Shown one piece after another: positions 32,742 to 42,764 of a stretch of 64,000 nucleotides of DNA. Within the stretch, counting starts at the first letter, position 1. Each line of letters begins with the position of its first letter. The notes beneath the pieces are model-generated. The model did not search any database. It worked only from the letters and a program-made list of their open reading frames with translations, and was not told the origin of the DNA. Made by a program: the position numbers and the translations under genes. Origin of the DNA: Tolypocladium sp. Sup5 PDA-1 (Eukaryota; Ascomycota; Sordariomycetes; Hypocreales; Ophiocordycipitaceae); NCBI GenBank assembly GCA_000750105.3, contig JPHH03000006.1, positions 434,001-498,000 of the forward strand, given 5' to 3'.

Positions 32742-33668
32742 TTTTGCGGTTGTTGTTGTTTTCGCCCTTGCGGCACCGTGAACGATCGGAAAGGCCGAGA
32801 ATCAGAAACGCGCCGCGCAGGTGCGGCGAGGCGTCGGAAAAAGCGAAAAACGCGAACAAGGAGCGAGCGAAGCCGAATATCTGTCCCGGGAGAGCGCTCG
32901 ATCGATGGAAATCGCCGTCAAAGATGGATGGCGGATAGCGCTCACACGCAGCGCCCGTCCTGGCCAACGGCCCAGGAGACCCTCAGCTCTTCTCCCCCGT
33001 CGCCACCGTCTCGCAAGCCGTCGGGGTCGTGAAAACGCGGGTAGCCGTGTCGTGGAGCACTTCGGGTGTGCCTCGAAGCGATGCGCGGGATGCACAACGC
33101 GCGTGGTGATGACTTTGGGCCGTATGGCAAAGTTTTGTCGTGGTTGAGGCGAGTCGTCAGAGGGCGGCCTGAAAGAATCTGGAGTTGAGGCGGCTGGCCA
33201 GCTGCCACACGGCGCTAGGCCTATTTTGGGTGCGGCGACGCCCCTGGGCCAGCCAGTGGATGCCTCAGGCACCAAGTGGACAGGTATCCAGGACCTGGAC
33301 CCCGTTCAAGTGGCGCGCATGATCAACAAAAAGAGCTGCAGCTATTCAGCTGGAGATCCAAACAAATTATCGCATGTATTCTGTCGTCCCCCCTCGTTGG
33401 AGCACGCTGCGGAGTAGCTCGACTTTCTCGCCCGGAACAGAGGCTCCCCAGACCAGCAGCGCCTCACACCAAAGGTCAGAGAACGCCAACGCCGGTGACT
33501 CAACTCCAATCACTGTGAATGCAGCACCCACCAATGGATTTCACGTCGGACTGATTCCATGCTGCAGACTGGCCATGCGCCGCGTCATGTTCGTTAATAT
33601 TCTTTACTCATAGGCTTTTCTTGTCATCATTGCCCGTCCTTGTGGCAAGCCTTCCTCATTCTAGCCTA
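32742..33668. promoter_or_regulatory. RPB1 promoter/5'UTR and SWD1 3' region
   Basis: This 0.9-kb spacer separates two minus-strand genes. The first ~300 bp upstream of RPB1 is purine-rich on the plus strand (CT-rich on the RPB1 strand), as usual for fungal leaders. No gene is visible. Confidence 0.45.
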
Positions 33669-35138
33669 TCATTTCTTCCTGCTCCTCCCTCCCTTGCCTG
33701 CGCCGCCCTGCTTCACAGGCACTGGCTCCGCCGCTCCGTCGCCGTCGCTCTGCCCCTCCCCGGGGCTCCTACGTCGCATCGTCCCCGTGGATACCGCAAC
33801 GAATTCGTCCTCGCTGTCGCTTTCGCCCAGGTTGAACAGAATCGGCATGCGAAACCCGTCGGCGTCGTCGTCCAGCTTGGACGGGGACGGATCCAGCGTC
33901 AGAACGTCCACGTCCTCGTCTTCCGCATCGAGTCGTCGCCGGTGGATTTCCTCCTGCGCATATATATCGAATTCGTCCTCCCGCTCGATGTACTCGACGT
34001 TCTCCTCGACCTCGGCAAAGTCTGGCGCCAGCGCCGACCACTTCTGGGGACTCACCACCGACCATATGTATATCCGGCCTGTCTCCAGGCCGCATGCCGC
34101 CAAGAGCGCTCGAGTCGGGTGCCATTCTATGACTCCCTGCTCCTCTTTTGGGTCCTTGAGCATGCATACCAGACTGCCGTGATTCCGTTCCCATACGTAA
34201 AGCTCGTGGTTGTTATACGTCGACGCAGCTACGTATTCGCCGGTCGCGCTGAAGGTGACGTGGTTCCACGATAGCTTGTTGACAACGTCCTGGAACTTGT
34301 GCTCCAGGGGGACTTGTATCGTATCGGGATCCAGATCGTCCACCGACAGGTTTGGTATTCTGAATGTGCGAATGATGCGATCTTGCGAGTTGACCAGCAG
34401 CTCCCTGCCAGATCCCGTAATGCGCATCGTAGTTATCACTCCCCCGCAAATCTTCTCCGAGTAGATGACTTCGAGTGTCCTCGCGTCGATGATGTTGAGT
34501 TTGCCTTTGCTCGTGCCTGCGATGATGTGATCGCCTGCCGCCGTCCAAATGGCAGATGTCGTCATTTGCTTCGCGTCCTCCTTGGCCTGCTTCTCCTTGA
34601 GCGCCGCGTCGCCTTCGGTATTGTGTCGCTTCGGCGCTGAGGGCAGGATGTGCTTAACATCGACGGGCTCGGTCATGTCTACTAGGACGGGTTGTTCCTC
34701 GAAGAGTGAGGCGACGAACTGGAAGCTGCGCGGGTTAGCCAGAGTTCGACTCAAATCAACTGGGGACGTATCCACGTACTGGTTCCAAGGGTGAAGCTCC
34801 GCCATGTACGCTGGCGCACGAAAGCGCACTTCACGGAGCCGTTTCCCATCTTGGAGGTCCCAGAGGATCGCCTTCCACCCTTGGCAGGTTGACAGTATGT
34901 ATCTTCCGCACCGCGACCAGCTGAGGAACGTTATGCTCTTATTGTGCCCCCTCAGCTTCCTCGCGACGCCCATTGTCTCGAGGTCCCAGATCGAGACCGT
35001 GCCGTCCACCCGCCCCGAGGCCAGGTAGTCGCCCTTGCGGTTGAATCGCAGCATGGTCGCATGGCCGGATCGGATGGTATTCGTGATGCTTTCAGGGTAG
35101 TCCTGAAGCAGGTAGTCGTCCGAAAGTAACAGATTCAT
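33669..35138 (-). CDS. SWD1: COMPASS (Set1C) subunit Swd1/RbBP5, WD40 protein (471 aa)
   Basis: Exons 35138-34780 and 34725-33669. It begins MNLLLSDDYLLQDYPE and shows WD-type repeats, e.g. LASGRVDGTVSIWDL and ILSTCQGWKAILWDL, then VASLFEEQPVLVDM and LYVWERNHGSLVCML, and a C-terminal acidic tail with EEVDVL-like and SDSEDE stretches. This order matches Swd1/RbBP5, a scaffold of the Set1 complex that methylates histone H3 Lys4. The 54-bp intron (34779-34726) is a multiple of three and lacks an in-frame stop, so the unspliced frame is open. Splicing is supported by GTACGT, GCTAAC and GCAG signals, and it restores LHPWNHFQFVASLFEEQ in family register. The ORF runs open upstream, but the family start is the Met at 35138. 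Its promoter is shared with THG1. Confidence 0.93.
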   Translation of the reverse strand: MNLLLSDDYLLQDYPESITNTIRSGHATMLRFNRKGDYLASGRVDGTVSIWDLETMGVARKLRGHNKSITFLSWSRCGRYILSTCQGWKAILWDLQDGKRLREVRFRAPAYMAELHPWNQYVDTSPVDLSRTLANPRSFQFVASLFEEQPVLVDMTEPVDVKHILPSAPKRHNTEGDAALKEKQAKEDAKQMTTSAIWTAAGDHIIAGTSKGKLNIIDARTLEVIYSEKICGGVITTMRITGSGRELLVNSQDRIIRTFRIPNLSVDDLDPDTIQVPLEHKFQDVVNKLSWNHVTFSATGEYVAASTYNNHELYVWERNHGSLVCMLKDPKEEQGVIEWHPTRALLAACGLETGRIYIWSVVSPQKWSALAPDFAEVEENVEYIEREDEFDIYAQEEIHRRRLDAEDEDVDVLTLDPSPSKLDDDADGFRMPILFNLGESDSEDEFVAVSTGTMRRRSPGEGQSDGDGAAEPVPVKQGGAGKGGRSRKK

Positions 35139-35461
35139 GGCGGCGATTGCGACGAAAGAGCTCGTCAAGGGCAAACAGTCGGGCGAGGCATTGGAAGGTG
35201 GAGGGGCATGGGCTTGGAGGAAGAGGCTGTGGTCCCTGGGCGCGAAGACCGCGTTTGTCTGCAAGGCTGAGAACTTTGTGGTCGGTGCGCGCCCTGGGGT
35301 GGGCCTAGCGGCTAGACCTCTCGCGCCAACCCCACCGAGGGGAGTTGCACTAACATTGGACCGTTTGGAGGACCTGCCACTTCCTACATCGCTCTTTTGC
35401 ATGGCTCTTCCTACAGCCAGGCGCACATCCACGACCTCGGAGCTTGCATTGAATCGCCAGA
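35139..35461. promoter_or_regulatory. Bidirectional promoter of SWD1 and THG1
   Basis: Only 323 bp separate the two divergent ATGs. No TATA box is evident, and the minus-strand open frame across it is unsupported. Confidence 0.6.
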
Positions 35462-36680
35462 ATGGCAAACTCAAAGTGAGCAGTCCCAAGTGTGTGTCCA
35501 CGTGGATCGCAGCACTGACGCGTGTATAGGTTCGAATATGTCCGGAGCTTTGAGCAGACAGACGCCCTGCTTCCAAACACATGGATCGTGGTCCGTGTAG
35601 ATGGCCGGGCCTTCACAAAGTACTCCCACACGTCTCCTTTTGAGAACCGCGCTCTGACCCTGGTGTGTAAGAATGTGCTCCAACTATGGCTTTGAAAAGC
35701 CCAACGACCGGAGAGCTCTGGATCTCATGAATGCGGCCGCCAAGGCAGTGGTCGCCGACCTGCCTGAGATCACCATCGGATACGGCATCAGCGACGAGTA
35801 CAGGTACAGGCTCATCCTTGTCCATGGAGCTCACCAAGTCTGACCGGCCTCAGCTTCGTCTTTCACAAATCTTGCAACCTCTTCGAGCGAAGAGCAAGGT
35901 GAGCGCCCCCGGCATGGATTGCGCCGCTCATCCGCTCACGTCTTGCAGCAAACTCGTCAGCACTATTGTGTCCACATTCACCGCAAACTACGTCTACTCC
36001 TGGTCAACCTACTTTCCCGACACACCTCTCTCCTTCCCGCTGCCTACCTTTGATGGCCGGGCAGTATGTTATCCCAGCGTACAGAATCTCCGAGACTATC
36101 TGAGCTGGCGGCAGGTAGACTGTAAGCCAGCCACTCGCCATCAACTGTTTCTCTTGCGCTAACATGCCAAGGCCACATCAACAACCTCTATAACACGACA
36201 TTCTGGGCGCTTGTCCAGCTTGGCGGAGTAAGCAACAAAGACGCAGAGAAAGCGCTTGCTGTATGGCCCCTTGGTTGACGCTTTGGCGGCTCCAGCTGAA
36301 CTTTGCAGGGTACACTCTCCGCCGATAAAAACGAGATCTTATTCTCGCGCTTCCACATCAACTACAACAACGAACCAGAAATGTTCAAGAAGGGCAGCGT
36401 CATCTTCCGAGACGTGAGTTCGCTGCAACCCTCTCTTGGAGTCGATGCTGACCGCGCATAGTATGAGCTTGTCGACCCAGAGAGTCACAAAGTGGCGGAA
36501 GAGATGGACGACCTTGCCGAGCCGGTACAGCAGTCGAAAAGCCAGGCCGAAAAGGACAAGAAGCGGAGGTCCAAGGCCAGGGTCGTCGTGGAGCACATGG
36601 ACATTATCAAAGACGAGTTTTGGGACAGAAGGCCATGGATACTGTCGGGCAAACCCGGCAAGGTTCCCAAAGAAACATGA
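35462..36680 (+). CDS. THG1: tRNA-His guanylyltransferase Thg1 (288 aa, eight exons)
   Basis: Exons are 35462-35475, 35530-35619, 35672-35803, 35854-35898, 35949-36121, 36172-36260, 36309-36413 and 36462-36680. Thg1 adds G(-1) to tRNA-His by 3'-5' polymerisation. The spliced N-terminus MANSKFEYVRSFEQTDA leads to RVDGRAFTK, with metal-binding Asp29, then YGFEKPNDRRALDLMN and GISDEYSF with Asp76/Glu77. These are the same residue numbers as in human and yeast Thg1, which supports the small exons and especially the 35620-35671 intron. All seven introns are 46-54 bp with GT/AG ends. The C-terminal end DRRPWILSGKPGKVPKET is also family-like. It is divergent from SWD1 and convergent with the TMA23-like gene 116 bp away. 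Confidence 0.95.
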
Positions 36681-36796
36681 AGCTCTATCCATTGATACGA
36701 ATATGGGTATCCAAATAACAGAAATATCCCCCAACGCCGTGCCGATGCATATGCCGTGTAACCATGCTCTATCGCCCGTTATGCGCTTTTTCGGGT

Positions 36797-37405
36797 TTAT
36801 TTTGCCTCTTTTTCTTTCCTCTTCCGCCGTTTCTCCTCCTTTTTCGCGCGCCGTCTGCGTTTCTCTTCGTCCACATCTGAGCTCGACTCCGACTTGCTGG
36901 CTTTGGCCTTGCGCTCGCGCCGGGCGGCCCTCACTTTTGCTCGCTCCTCTTTTCGTTTCCGCTTTGCTTCTTTCCGCGCTCTCCTCTCCTCCTTTGTCTC
37001 TCTTCTGGGCTCGGGCGCGTCTGTGTTGGGGGTCGCTTCGTCAGAGTCGGTAGACGATGAGTCCCTGTCGTCGCCCAACGTTCCTTCCAGAAATCCTCCC
37101 CTTACAAAAGATGTGTACAGGTAATATTTTCCGAGCGAGCCCCTCTCGATCGAATTCAGCTTTCCTGTCGTAACAGTCTGCTTCACCTGGCCCTCCTTGG
37201 ACGTATCCAGGCCCTTGAGCTGTTCGTCGAAGGCATTCATCCACCACTGGTCGCTTGTGAAATGTTGCTTGGTGCCGAGGCCCTTGGTGTTGTCCTTTCT
37301 TGACAGCAAGAGGGGCTTTGCGAGGCCGATCGAGTCGTCGGTCAGATGGAGGGAGTGGCCCTTTCCCCGCCACCCTTGGGAGGTGAGGAGCGCGCGGGCG
37401 TCCAT
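36797..37405 (-). CDS. TMA23: G-patch nucleolar protein, Tma23-like (202 aa)
   Basis: It starts MDARALLTSQGWRGKGHSL, a G-patch-like block in which Gly-rich turns are spaced as in Tma23/Pxr1, followed by LSRKDNTKGLGTKQHFTSDQ and WWMNAFDEQLKGLD. The C-terminal third is a strongly basic KKEEKRRKRK-type tail with acidic Ser/Asp spacers, typical of nucleolar proteins. Yeast Tma23 (211 aa) associates with ribosomes and small-subunit biogenesis, so the same role is inferred. The frame stays open 276 nt further upstream, but those residues are not family-like and the Met at 37405 has a matching start. It is single exon, and tandem with the downstream-strand MDR gene. Confidence 0.8.
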   Translation of the reverse strand: MDARALLTSQGWRGKGHSLHLTDDSIGLAKPLLLSRKDNTKGLGTKQHFTSDQWWMNAFDEQLKGLDTSKEGQVKQTVTTGKLNSIERGSLGKYYLYTSFVRGGFLEGTLGDDRDSSSTDSDEATPNTDAPEPRRETKEERRARKEAKRKRKEERAKVRAARRERKAKASKSESSSDVDEEKRRRRAKKEEKRRKRKEKEAK

Positions 37406-37739
37406 TGTGGAGGTTACTGCCGTCGCGGCCGTGATCAGGAGTCGTGCTGCTTGCTGCCAGATGCCATTCGGCTTCAGGGCAATTGGAAGCTGGACAGCGG
37501 GCGGATCTGTCGCGACGAGTGGTTGCGATGGGTTGGGAAGATGCGGCGGTTGAGGGTCGAGACGGGCCAGGAAATTTTTATGTGGGGCGCTACGCTTATG
37601 TATCTCGGCGGCTATCGGCCGGCCGTTGCCAAACACGGGGTTCAAGAACCTCTGAAATTGATGAATATACATCGAATGCATTGAGTGGTCAAGAGCCTGC
37701 TCCCTTTGTCGCGTCCTTCATTTGAGACCGCCTCCCGGC

Positions 37740-38771
37740 TCAATCCGCTACCTTAATCACCACCTTGCCCTTGGTCTTTCTCTCCTGGACCTTCTGGAAA
37801 GCCTTGTCAAAGTCCTCAAACTCGACAACGCTGTCCACCCACGGCTTCGCCAGCCCCCGGTCCACGATCTTGGTAATCTCGGCGAGATCGCGCCCCCGCG
37901 GCTCGACGAGAAACCAGGTGCCCTTGGCGAGCTGCTTCGTCGTCCCCTCCGGCTTCACCCTGTCCGGTGAGTCGGAGACGCTGAGCAGCACGCCGCCTTC
38001 CCTGACGGCCGACCAGCAGCCCGTCAGCGTGTCGCCGCCGACGCAGTCGAAGACCATGTCGGCTTCTCGGGAGGCGTCTTGGCTTGCCCACTCCGCGAGC
38101 GACTGCTTGGTGTAGTCGACGATGTCGGTGGCCCCAATCTTGCGCACGGCGTCGGCCTTTGACGGCCCGCATACGGCGATGATCGCGCCCGCACCGGCGG
38201 CGGCGGCGAGCTGTACGGCCCAGCTCCCCACGCCGCCTCCCGCCGCCGTGATCAAGACCCTGGTGTTTTTGTTGTGCTCCCGCGCTTTGGCGTTGCCGTT
38301 GATTCCGTCTGGATCCAGGAGACCGTGCTCGAACAGGCCCTGATACGCCGTCAGGGAGCTCAGCGGCGTGGCAGCCGCTTCAGCCCAGCTGAGGGACTTG
38401 GGCTTGTGGGCCAGCTCAGCCGGGCCTGCGAGGGTGTACTCGCTCAGGCAGCCCCGTCGCCAGGCATCGAGCCGGAAGTAGACCTCGTCGCCGGCCTTGA
38501 ACGGGCCGGAGGTGCTCGGCGCCTTGACGACGACGCCGGCGCACTCGGTGCAGGGGACGCGCTCGCGGCCCGGGGGGAAGAGGTCTGGGTAGTTGACCTC
38601 CCAGGTCAGCTCACCGAGGCACGGCGACGTTGCCTTGACCTGGATCAAATACGCATCGCCATCACCAGGTTTGCCGACGGGAAGCGGGGTTTGCGTGAGT
38701 GTGAGGGAGGAGGACTTGGGATCCGGTTGGATCACGGTCTTGATTGTCTGAGGGAGATTGGGGACAGACAT
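37740..38771 (-). CDS. Zinc-type MDR / quinone oxidoreductase-like protein (343 aa)
   Basis: The protein has the two-domain medium-chain reductase layout. An N-terminal GroES-like domain contains PCTECAGVVVKAPS and GPFKAGDEVYFRL. A Rossmann domain follows with AAGGGVGSWAVQLAA (NADPH-binding glycine motif), then GATDIVDY and VFDCVGGDTL. The structural zinc cysteine cluster of alcohol dehydrogenases is missing, so it is most like zeta-crystallin or reticulon-4-interacting-type quinone reductases. It would reduce enones or quinones with NADPH in the cytosol; the substrate is unknown. It ends VQERKTKGKVVIKVAD, typical of the family. Single exon, complete length, start ATG in a good context (CTCACCATG on its strand). 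Confidence 0.9.
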   Translation of the reverse strand: MSVPNLPQTIKTVIQPDPKSSSLTLTQTPLPVGKPGDGDAYLIQVKATSPCLGELTWEVNYPDLFPPGRERVPCTECAGVVVKAPSTSGPFKAGDEVYFRLDAWRRGCLSEYTLAGPAELAHKPKSLSWAEAAATPLSSLTAYQGLFEHGLLDPDGINGNAKAREHNKNTRVLITAAGGGVGSWAVQLAAAAGAGAIIAVCGPSKADAVRKIGATDIVDYTKQSLAEWASQDASREADMVFDCVGGDTLTGCWSAVREGGVLLSVSDSPDRVKPEGTTKQLAKGTWFLVEPRGRDLAEITKIVDRGLAKPWVDSVVEFEDFDKAFQKVQERKTKGKVVIKVAD

Positions 38772-39667
38772 GGTGAGCTATCGTCGTAACGTGTGGATGT
38801 GAGCTCCGAATATGAACGTAGGCTTATGATGGGCTTCTTGTAAGGGATGGTAACCTCCTCTGGGAGCCTAGTCGCGACCTTATAGAAGACGGATGAAGTA
38901 GAATTTGGCTCAAGGTCTGACTCGCACTCCAGTGCTGCCGCCAAGACATTTCCGCTTGCGGCGGAGGTGCTACGATATACAGGATGATGCGGGTAATGCG
39001 GACTCCCGAGTCCCGATGGAAGCTTCGGACCTACGGTTCGCGGTGGCGTATCGCGAACCGGCAAGATGACTGCCCCCTACCCTGCACCGGCCGCTGGCGT
39101 TCCCCCCCCTTGATTCACGGTGGCAAAGCTGCACGGTTGCCGTTGGAAGTCATTGCTATAATTATAAATATCTCGTCACCACTGAGTCAACTTGGCGACG
39201 TTCTATTCCAATGCTGTCACGTATACGAAGTAGTCCGTACGAATACGACGTTTGCTTGTCCCGAATCCCGATCGTCCACCCAGATCTCTCCACATCATTC
39301 CCGGCCGCCCCGTAAATTTAGCGCCCGGCCCGATGCGTCGACGTCACAGGCACCACCACGAGTTCCCGACTCCGGACCTGCCAACTCAAACAGCCCTTTA
39401 TCGACAACACAACATTGATCACACCTACAGAGTACGCGTCACCTACAAGCCGGTCGAAGTCGTGTTGCACGCCGCTGTCACGTCCCAGTCATCTTGAATC
39501 TAGCGTGGGGGCTGGCCGGTGCCTAGATGACGCAGGCTCGTGCGGCACAGTCCCGCGATTGAAACACCCAACGTCCTCCTCATCATCGCACGAACAGCTC
39601 CCAGGACCCTGCGAACCACCCTTTGAATGACACGCGAGCCCAAGGGAACCAGCTCCATCTGCCCACC
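38772..39667. promoter_or_regulatory. Divergent intergenic region, 0.9 kb
   Basis: It separates the minus-strand MDR gene from the plus-strand DUF726 gene. A motif TACGAAGTAGTCCGTACGA near 39224-39242 resembles the recurrent TACGGAGTA element. No gene is visible. Confidence 0.4.
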
Positions 39668-42061
39668 ATGGCACCCCTCTGCGCGGACCCCCGCCAAGTC
39701 GTCATCGCCCTCAACCCCGCCCGGCGTCAGGCGCTGTTGAAGCTCGTCGATGAGATCACCTTGTACATGGTCTCTCAGCTGGAGACTTCCGCCGATGACC
39801 TGGGCTCCGTTTCTCCAGACGACAACTCCGAGGAGGGAGACATCAAGCCGGCCGCCCAGGAAGGGCCGTCACAAGATGGAAAGCCCCAACAGCAGGCGAC
39901 TGAGAAGCTCACGGGCAAGGCGGCCCGCCAGGCGGAGCGCATCCAAAAGGCGGCCCTGAAGCACATAGCGGACTGGAAGAAAGAGTTTCTGCCGAAGCTG
40001 CAAGAGATTGTCAGGGTCGAGGATAACGCCAAGATCCAGGCGGAGCGGCAGACCAGGCGGGAGAACATGGAGAAGGAGAAGCTGGATACGCCCGAAGACG
40101 GGGAAAATCTCATCAGCTTCGGCGACGTCCAAATCGAAAAGTCGGAGGACGTATCGTCCCTCCAATCTCTATACCATCCGATCCCCACAAGGCTGACGAC
40201 GATCCCGTCAGAGGACAGAAGGGAAGCCCTCAGCTGCGTCCTGCTCCTCCTCCTCTCCACGGGCAAGTACTCGGCCCACTCCCGCGCCCTGGTCCTGTAC
40301 CTGGCATCCACCCTGGAACTGCCCCAGACGTTCGTCAACAGGGAAGAAGCAGAGATCGCCAAGTCCCTGATGGAGTCGTCCACCGCCGACCAGGCCCAGA
40401 AGGAGACCATGTCCGCCGAGGCCGAGGCCGCGAAGCGCAGGCAGGAGAACAAGATCAGCCGCTTCTGGAAAGTCGGCCTGGCGTCCGTGGCCGGAGCTGC
40501 TGTCATCGGCGTCACGGGTGGTCTGGCCGCTCCGCTTGTTGCGGGCGCCATTGGCGGCATCATGGGCGGCGTTGGTCTGGGAGGAGTGGCCAGCTTCTTG
40601 GGCATCTTCTGGATGAACGGCGCGTTGGTGGGAGCGCTCTTTGGTGCGTACGGCGCCAAGATGACGGTAGGTCTACCCCAAGGCGCCCCTTTTCGCTGTT
40701 ATACATGACTGACATGGCATCAGGGTGAAATCATGGACAGCTACGCAAAAGAGGTCGAAGACTTCCGCTTCATCCCCCTCGACGAGGAATGGGGCAAAGA
40801 CTACCAGAATAAGCCCCCCGAGGGACAGCAGCGCCCGGACCAGCGCCGCCTGCGCGTCACCATCGGCATCAACGGCTGGCTCAGCTCCGAGGACGACATC
40901 AAGAAGCCGTGGCGCGTCCTCGGCGCCGACACCGAGGTCTTCGCGCTGCGCTACGAGATGAAGACGCTGCTCGCGCTCGGCACCGCGCTGCAGGACCTCG
41001 TGCACTCGTTTGCCTGGCAGGCCTTCAAGTCCGAGGTCATCAAGCGCACCGTCCTGGCCACGCTGTGGGCCGCCCTCTGGCCCATCCAGGTGCTCGCCGC
41101 GGCGTCCAACGTCGACAACCCCTTCAACCGCGCGAGTAACCGCTCCCGCAAGGCCGGCCAGCTGCTCGCCGACGCGCTCGTCAACCGCGTCCAGGGCGAG
41201 CGGCCCGTCACCCTCGTGGGCTACTCGCTCGGCGCGGCCGCCATCCACGCGTGCCTGCAGTCGCTCGCCGAGCGGCACGCCTTCGGGCTCGTCGCCGACG
41301 TGGTCCTCATCGGCACGCCCGCGCCCTCGGCTCCCGCGCACTGGCGCACGCTGCGCACCGTCGTCACCGGCCGCGTCTTCAACGTGTACTCGGAGAACGA
41401 CATGGTCCTCGGCTTCGTGTACCGCATGCACAGCCTCGCCCTCGGCGTCGCGGGCCTGCAGGCCGTCCCGGGCGTCGACGGCCTCGAGAATGTGGACCTG
41501 AGCGAGCGCGTGAGCGGCCACCTGCGCTATCCCGAGCTGACGGGCGAGATCCTGAAGCGCTGCGGCTTCATCGGCGTGCGGGCGGGCACGGAGATTGAAA
41601 AGGACGATGTGATTCGCATGAAGGACGACCACGCCGAGGGCAAGCTCGTTGATTTCGACGGCCCGGCTGGGGAGGTCAAAGAGAGGAGAAAGGACAGCAA
41701 AGTAGCCGACGACCTCCGCGGCCTAAACATCTCACCACCCGCGCTCTCCCCGTCCGGACAGCCCTCCAACCCACCACTCCCTAGGCGTCCAACCGGAGAC
41801 AAGCAAGCTGAACACCAAGAGACCGGGAAGCCGCCTCAGCCTAAGGAGCCCACGGACAGAGAGCTAGTTCCCACCCTGCCTAGACGGCCAACTGATTTGG
41901 ACAAGGACATGAAGAGAGACCCGCCCCTGGCCAGGCGCCCCGTCGGGGCGCCGAGCCAGAGAGCAGCGCGGCAGCTGACGCCCGAGTCGAGCGGCGCAGA
42001 CGATTCAGAGGAGGGCGAGTTCATGACGATTGCCATGGAAGACAACGACGACTATGACTAA
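39668..42061 (+). CDS. DUF726 membrane-associated alpha/beta hydrolase (Mil1/TMCO4 type, 778 aa)
   Basis: Exons 39668-40666 and 40724-42061, joined at a GTAGGT donor. The N-terminal half is helical and charged, with a coiled-coil-like EKLTGKAARQAERIQK region. It then reaches an Ala/Gly-rich hydrophobic segment (about residues 275-330, VGLASVAGAAVIGVTGG onward) that is a likely membrane anchor. The hydrolase domain carries the nucleophile elbow TLVGYSLGAA with Ser501. DUF726 proteins include yeast Mil1, which binds lipid at membranes, and human TMCO4; the enzymatic substrate is unproved. The C-terminal tail has three proline/arginine repeats (PLPRRPTG, TLPRRPTD, PLARRPVG), which may bind SH3 or WW proteins, and ends acidic (DDSEEGEF). 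The start chosen is the first ATG; a TTG-start extension is unsupported. Confidence 0.93.
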
Positions 42062-42764
42062 ATACGCTTAAGCGTTGCGGACACGAAAGAGATGGGACAT
42101 GGATGAACAACTTGACCAGAACTCGAGTTGATGGCAAGGTTCCATTCTCAGGTTTCTACATATCAAAGTCCAATTAACCTGAGCCTGGCGGGCATTCGCA
42201 TCTCGCTTTCATATCAAATTGGATTGCGTTGCTTCGCTGCGAGTACCTGTGAACGGCTGTGACGAATATACCTCGAGAAGAAAAAAAGACAATTAACAAC
42301 TAGCTGCGATAAAAAAAGAAAAAGGCAAGGATAATAACTCGGACGAAACCCGAGCTTCGAACTTTGTGGTATCGATCCCTCAGCGTTCACGCGCTTGCTT
42401 CAGGCCTGTCCAATAAAATTGCGAATGGGGACCAAGACGTCGCCGAATTGGTAAACAGAAGCAGGTGTTGATTATCCGGCTCGTGCTCCCATGACCGTAT
42501 CTGTCGTCCCGTGGTATCATGTGTGGTGGAAAAAACTCGAAACAAAAGGAGACAACGCCCAGACAAATGAGAAGCGAAGGCTCGCATTATGAATAGATGG
42601 GCTAACGTTGGAATATCACAGTACGCGGCAACCGCACATGTGAACTGAAATCAGGCTGAGGCGACTGCCAAGATTGTTGCAAAGTGACGAATAAGAGGTA
42701 GGCCGTAATCGCCCTCCCGTCGTAAGCTGCTGGTCCCTGAGCTTCACCAGAAAGGCGATCGGTC
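42062..42764. other. Convergent intergenic region
   Basis: This is 0.7 kb between the 3' ends of the DUF726 and MSB1 genes. An A-rich tract near 42282-42330 probably belongs to the 3'UTR. No gene is supported. Confidence 0.45.
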
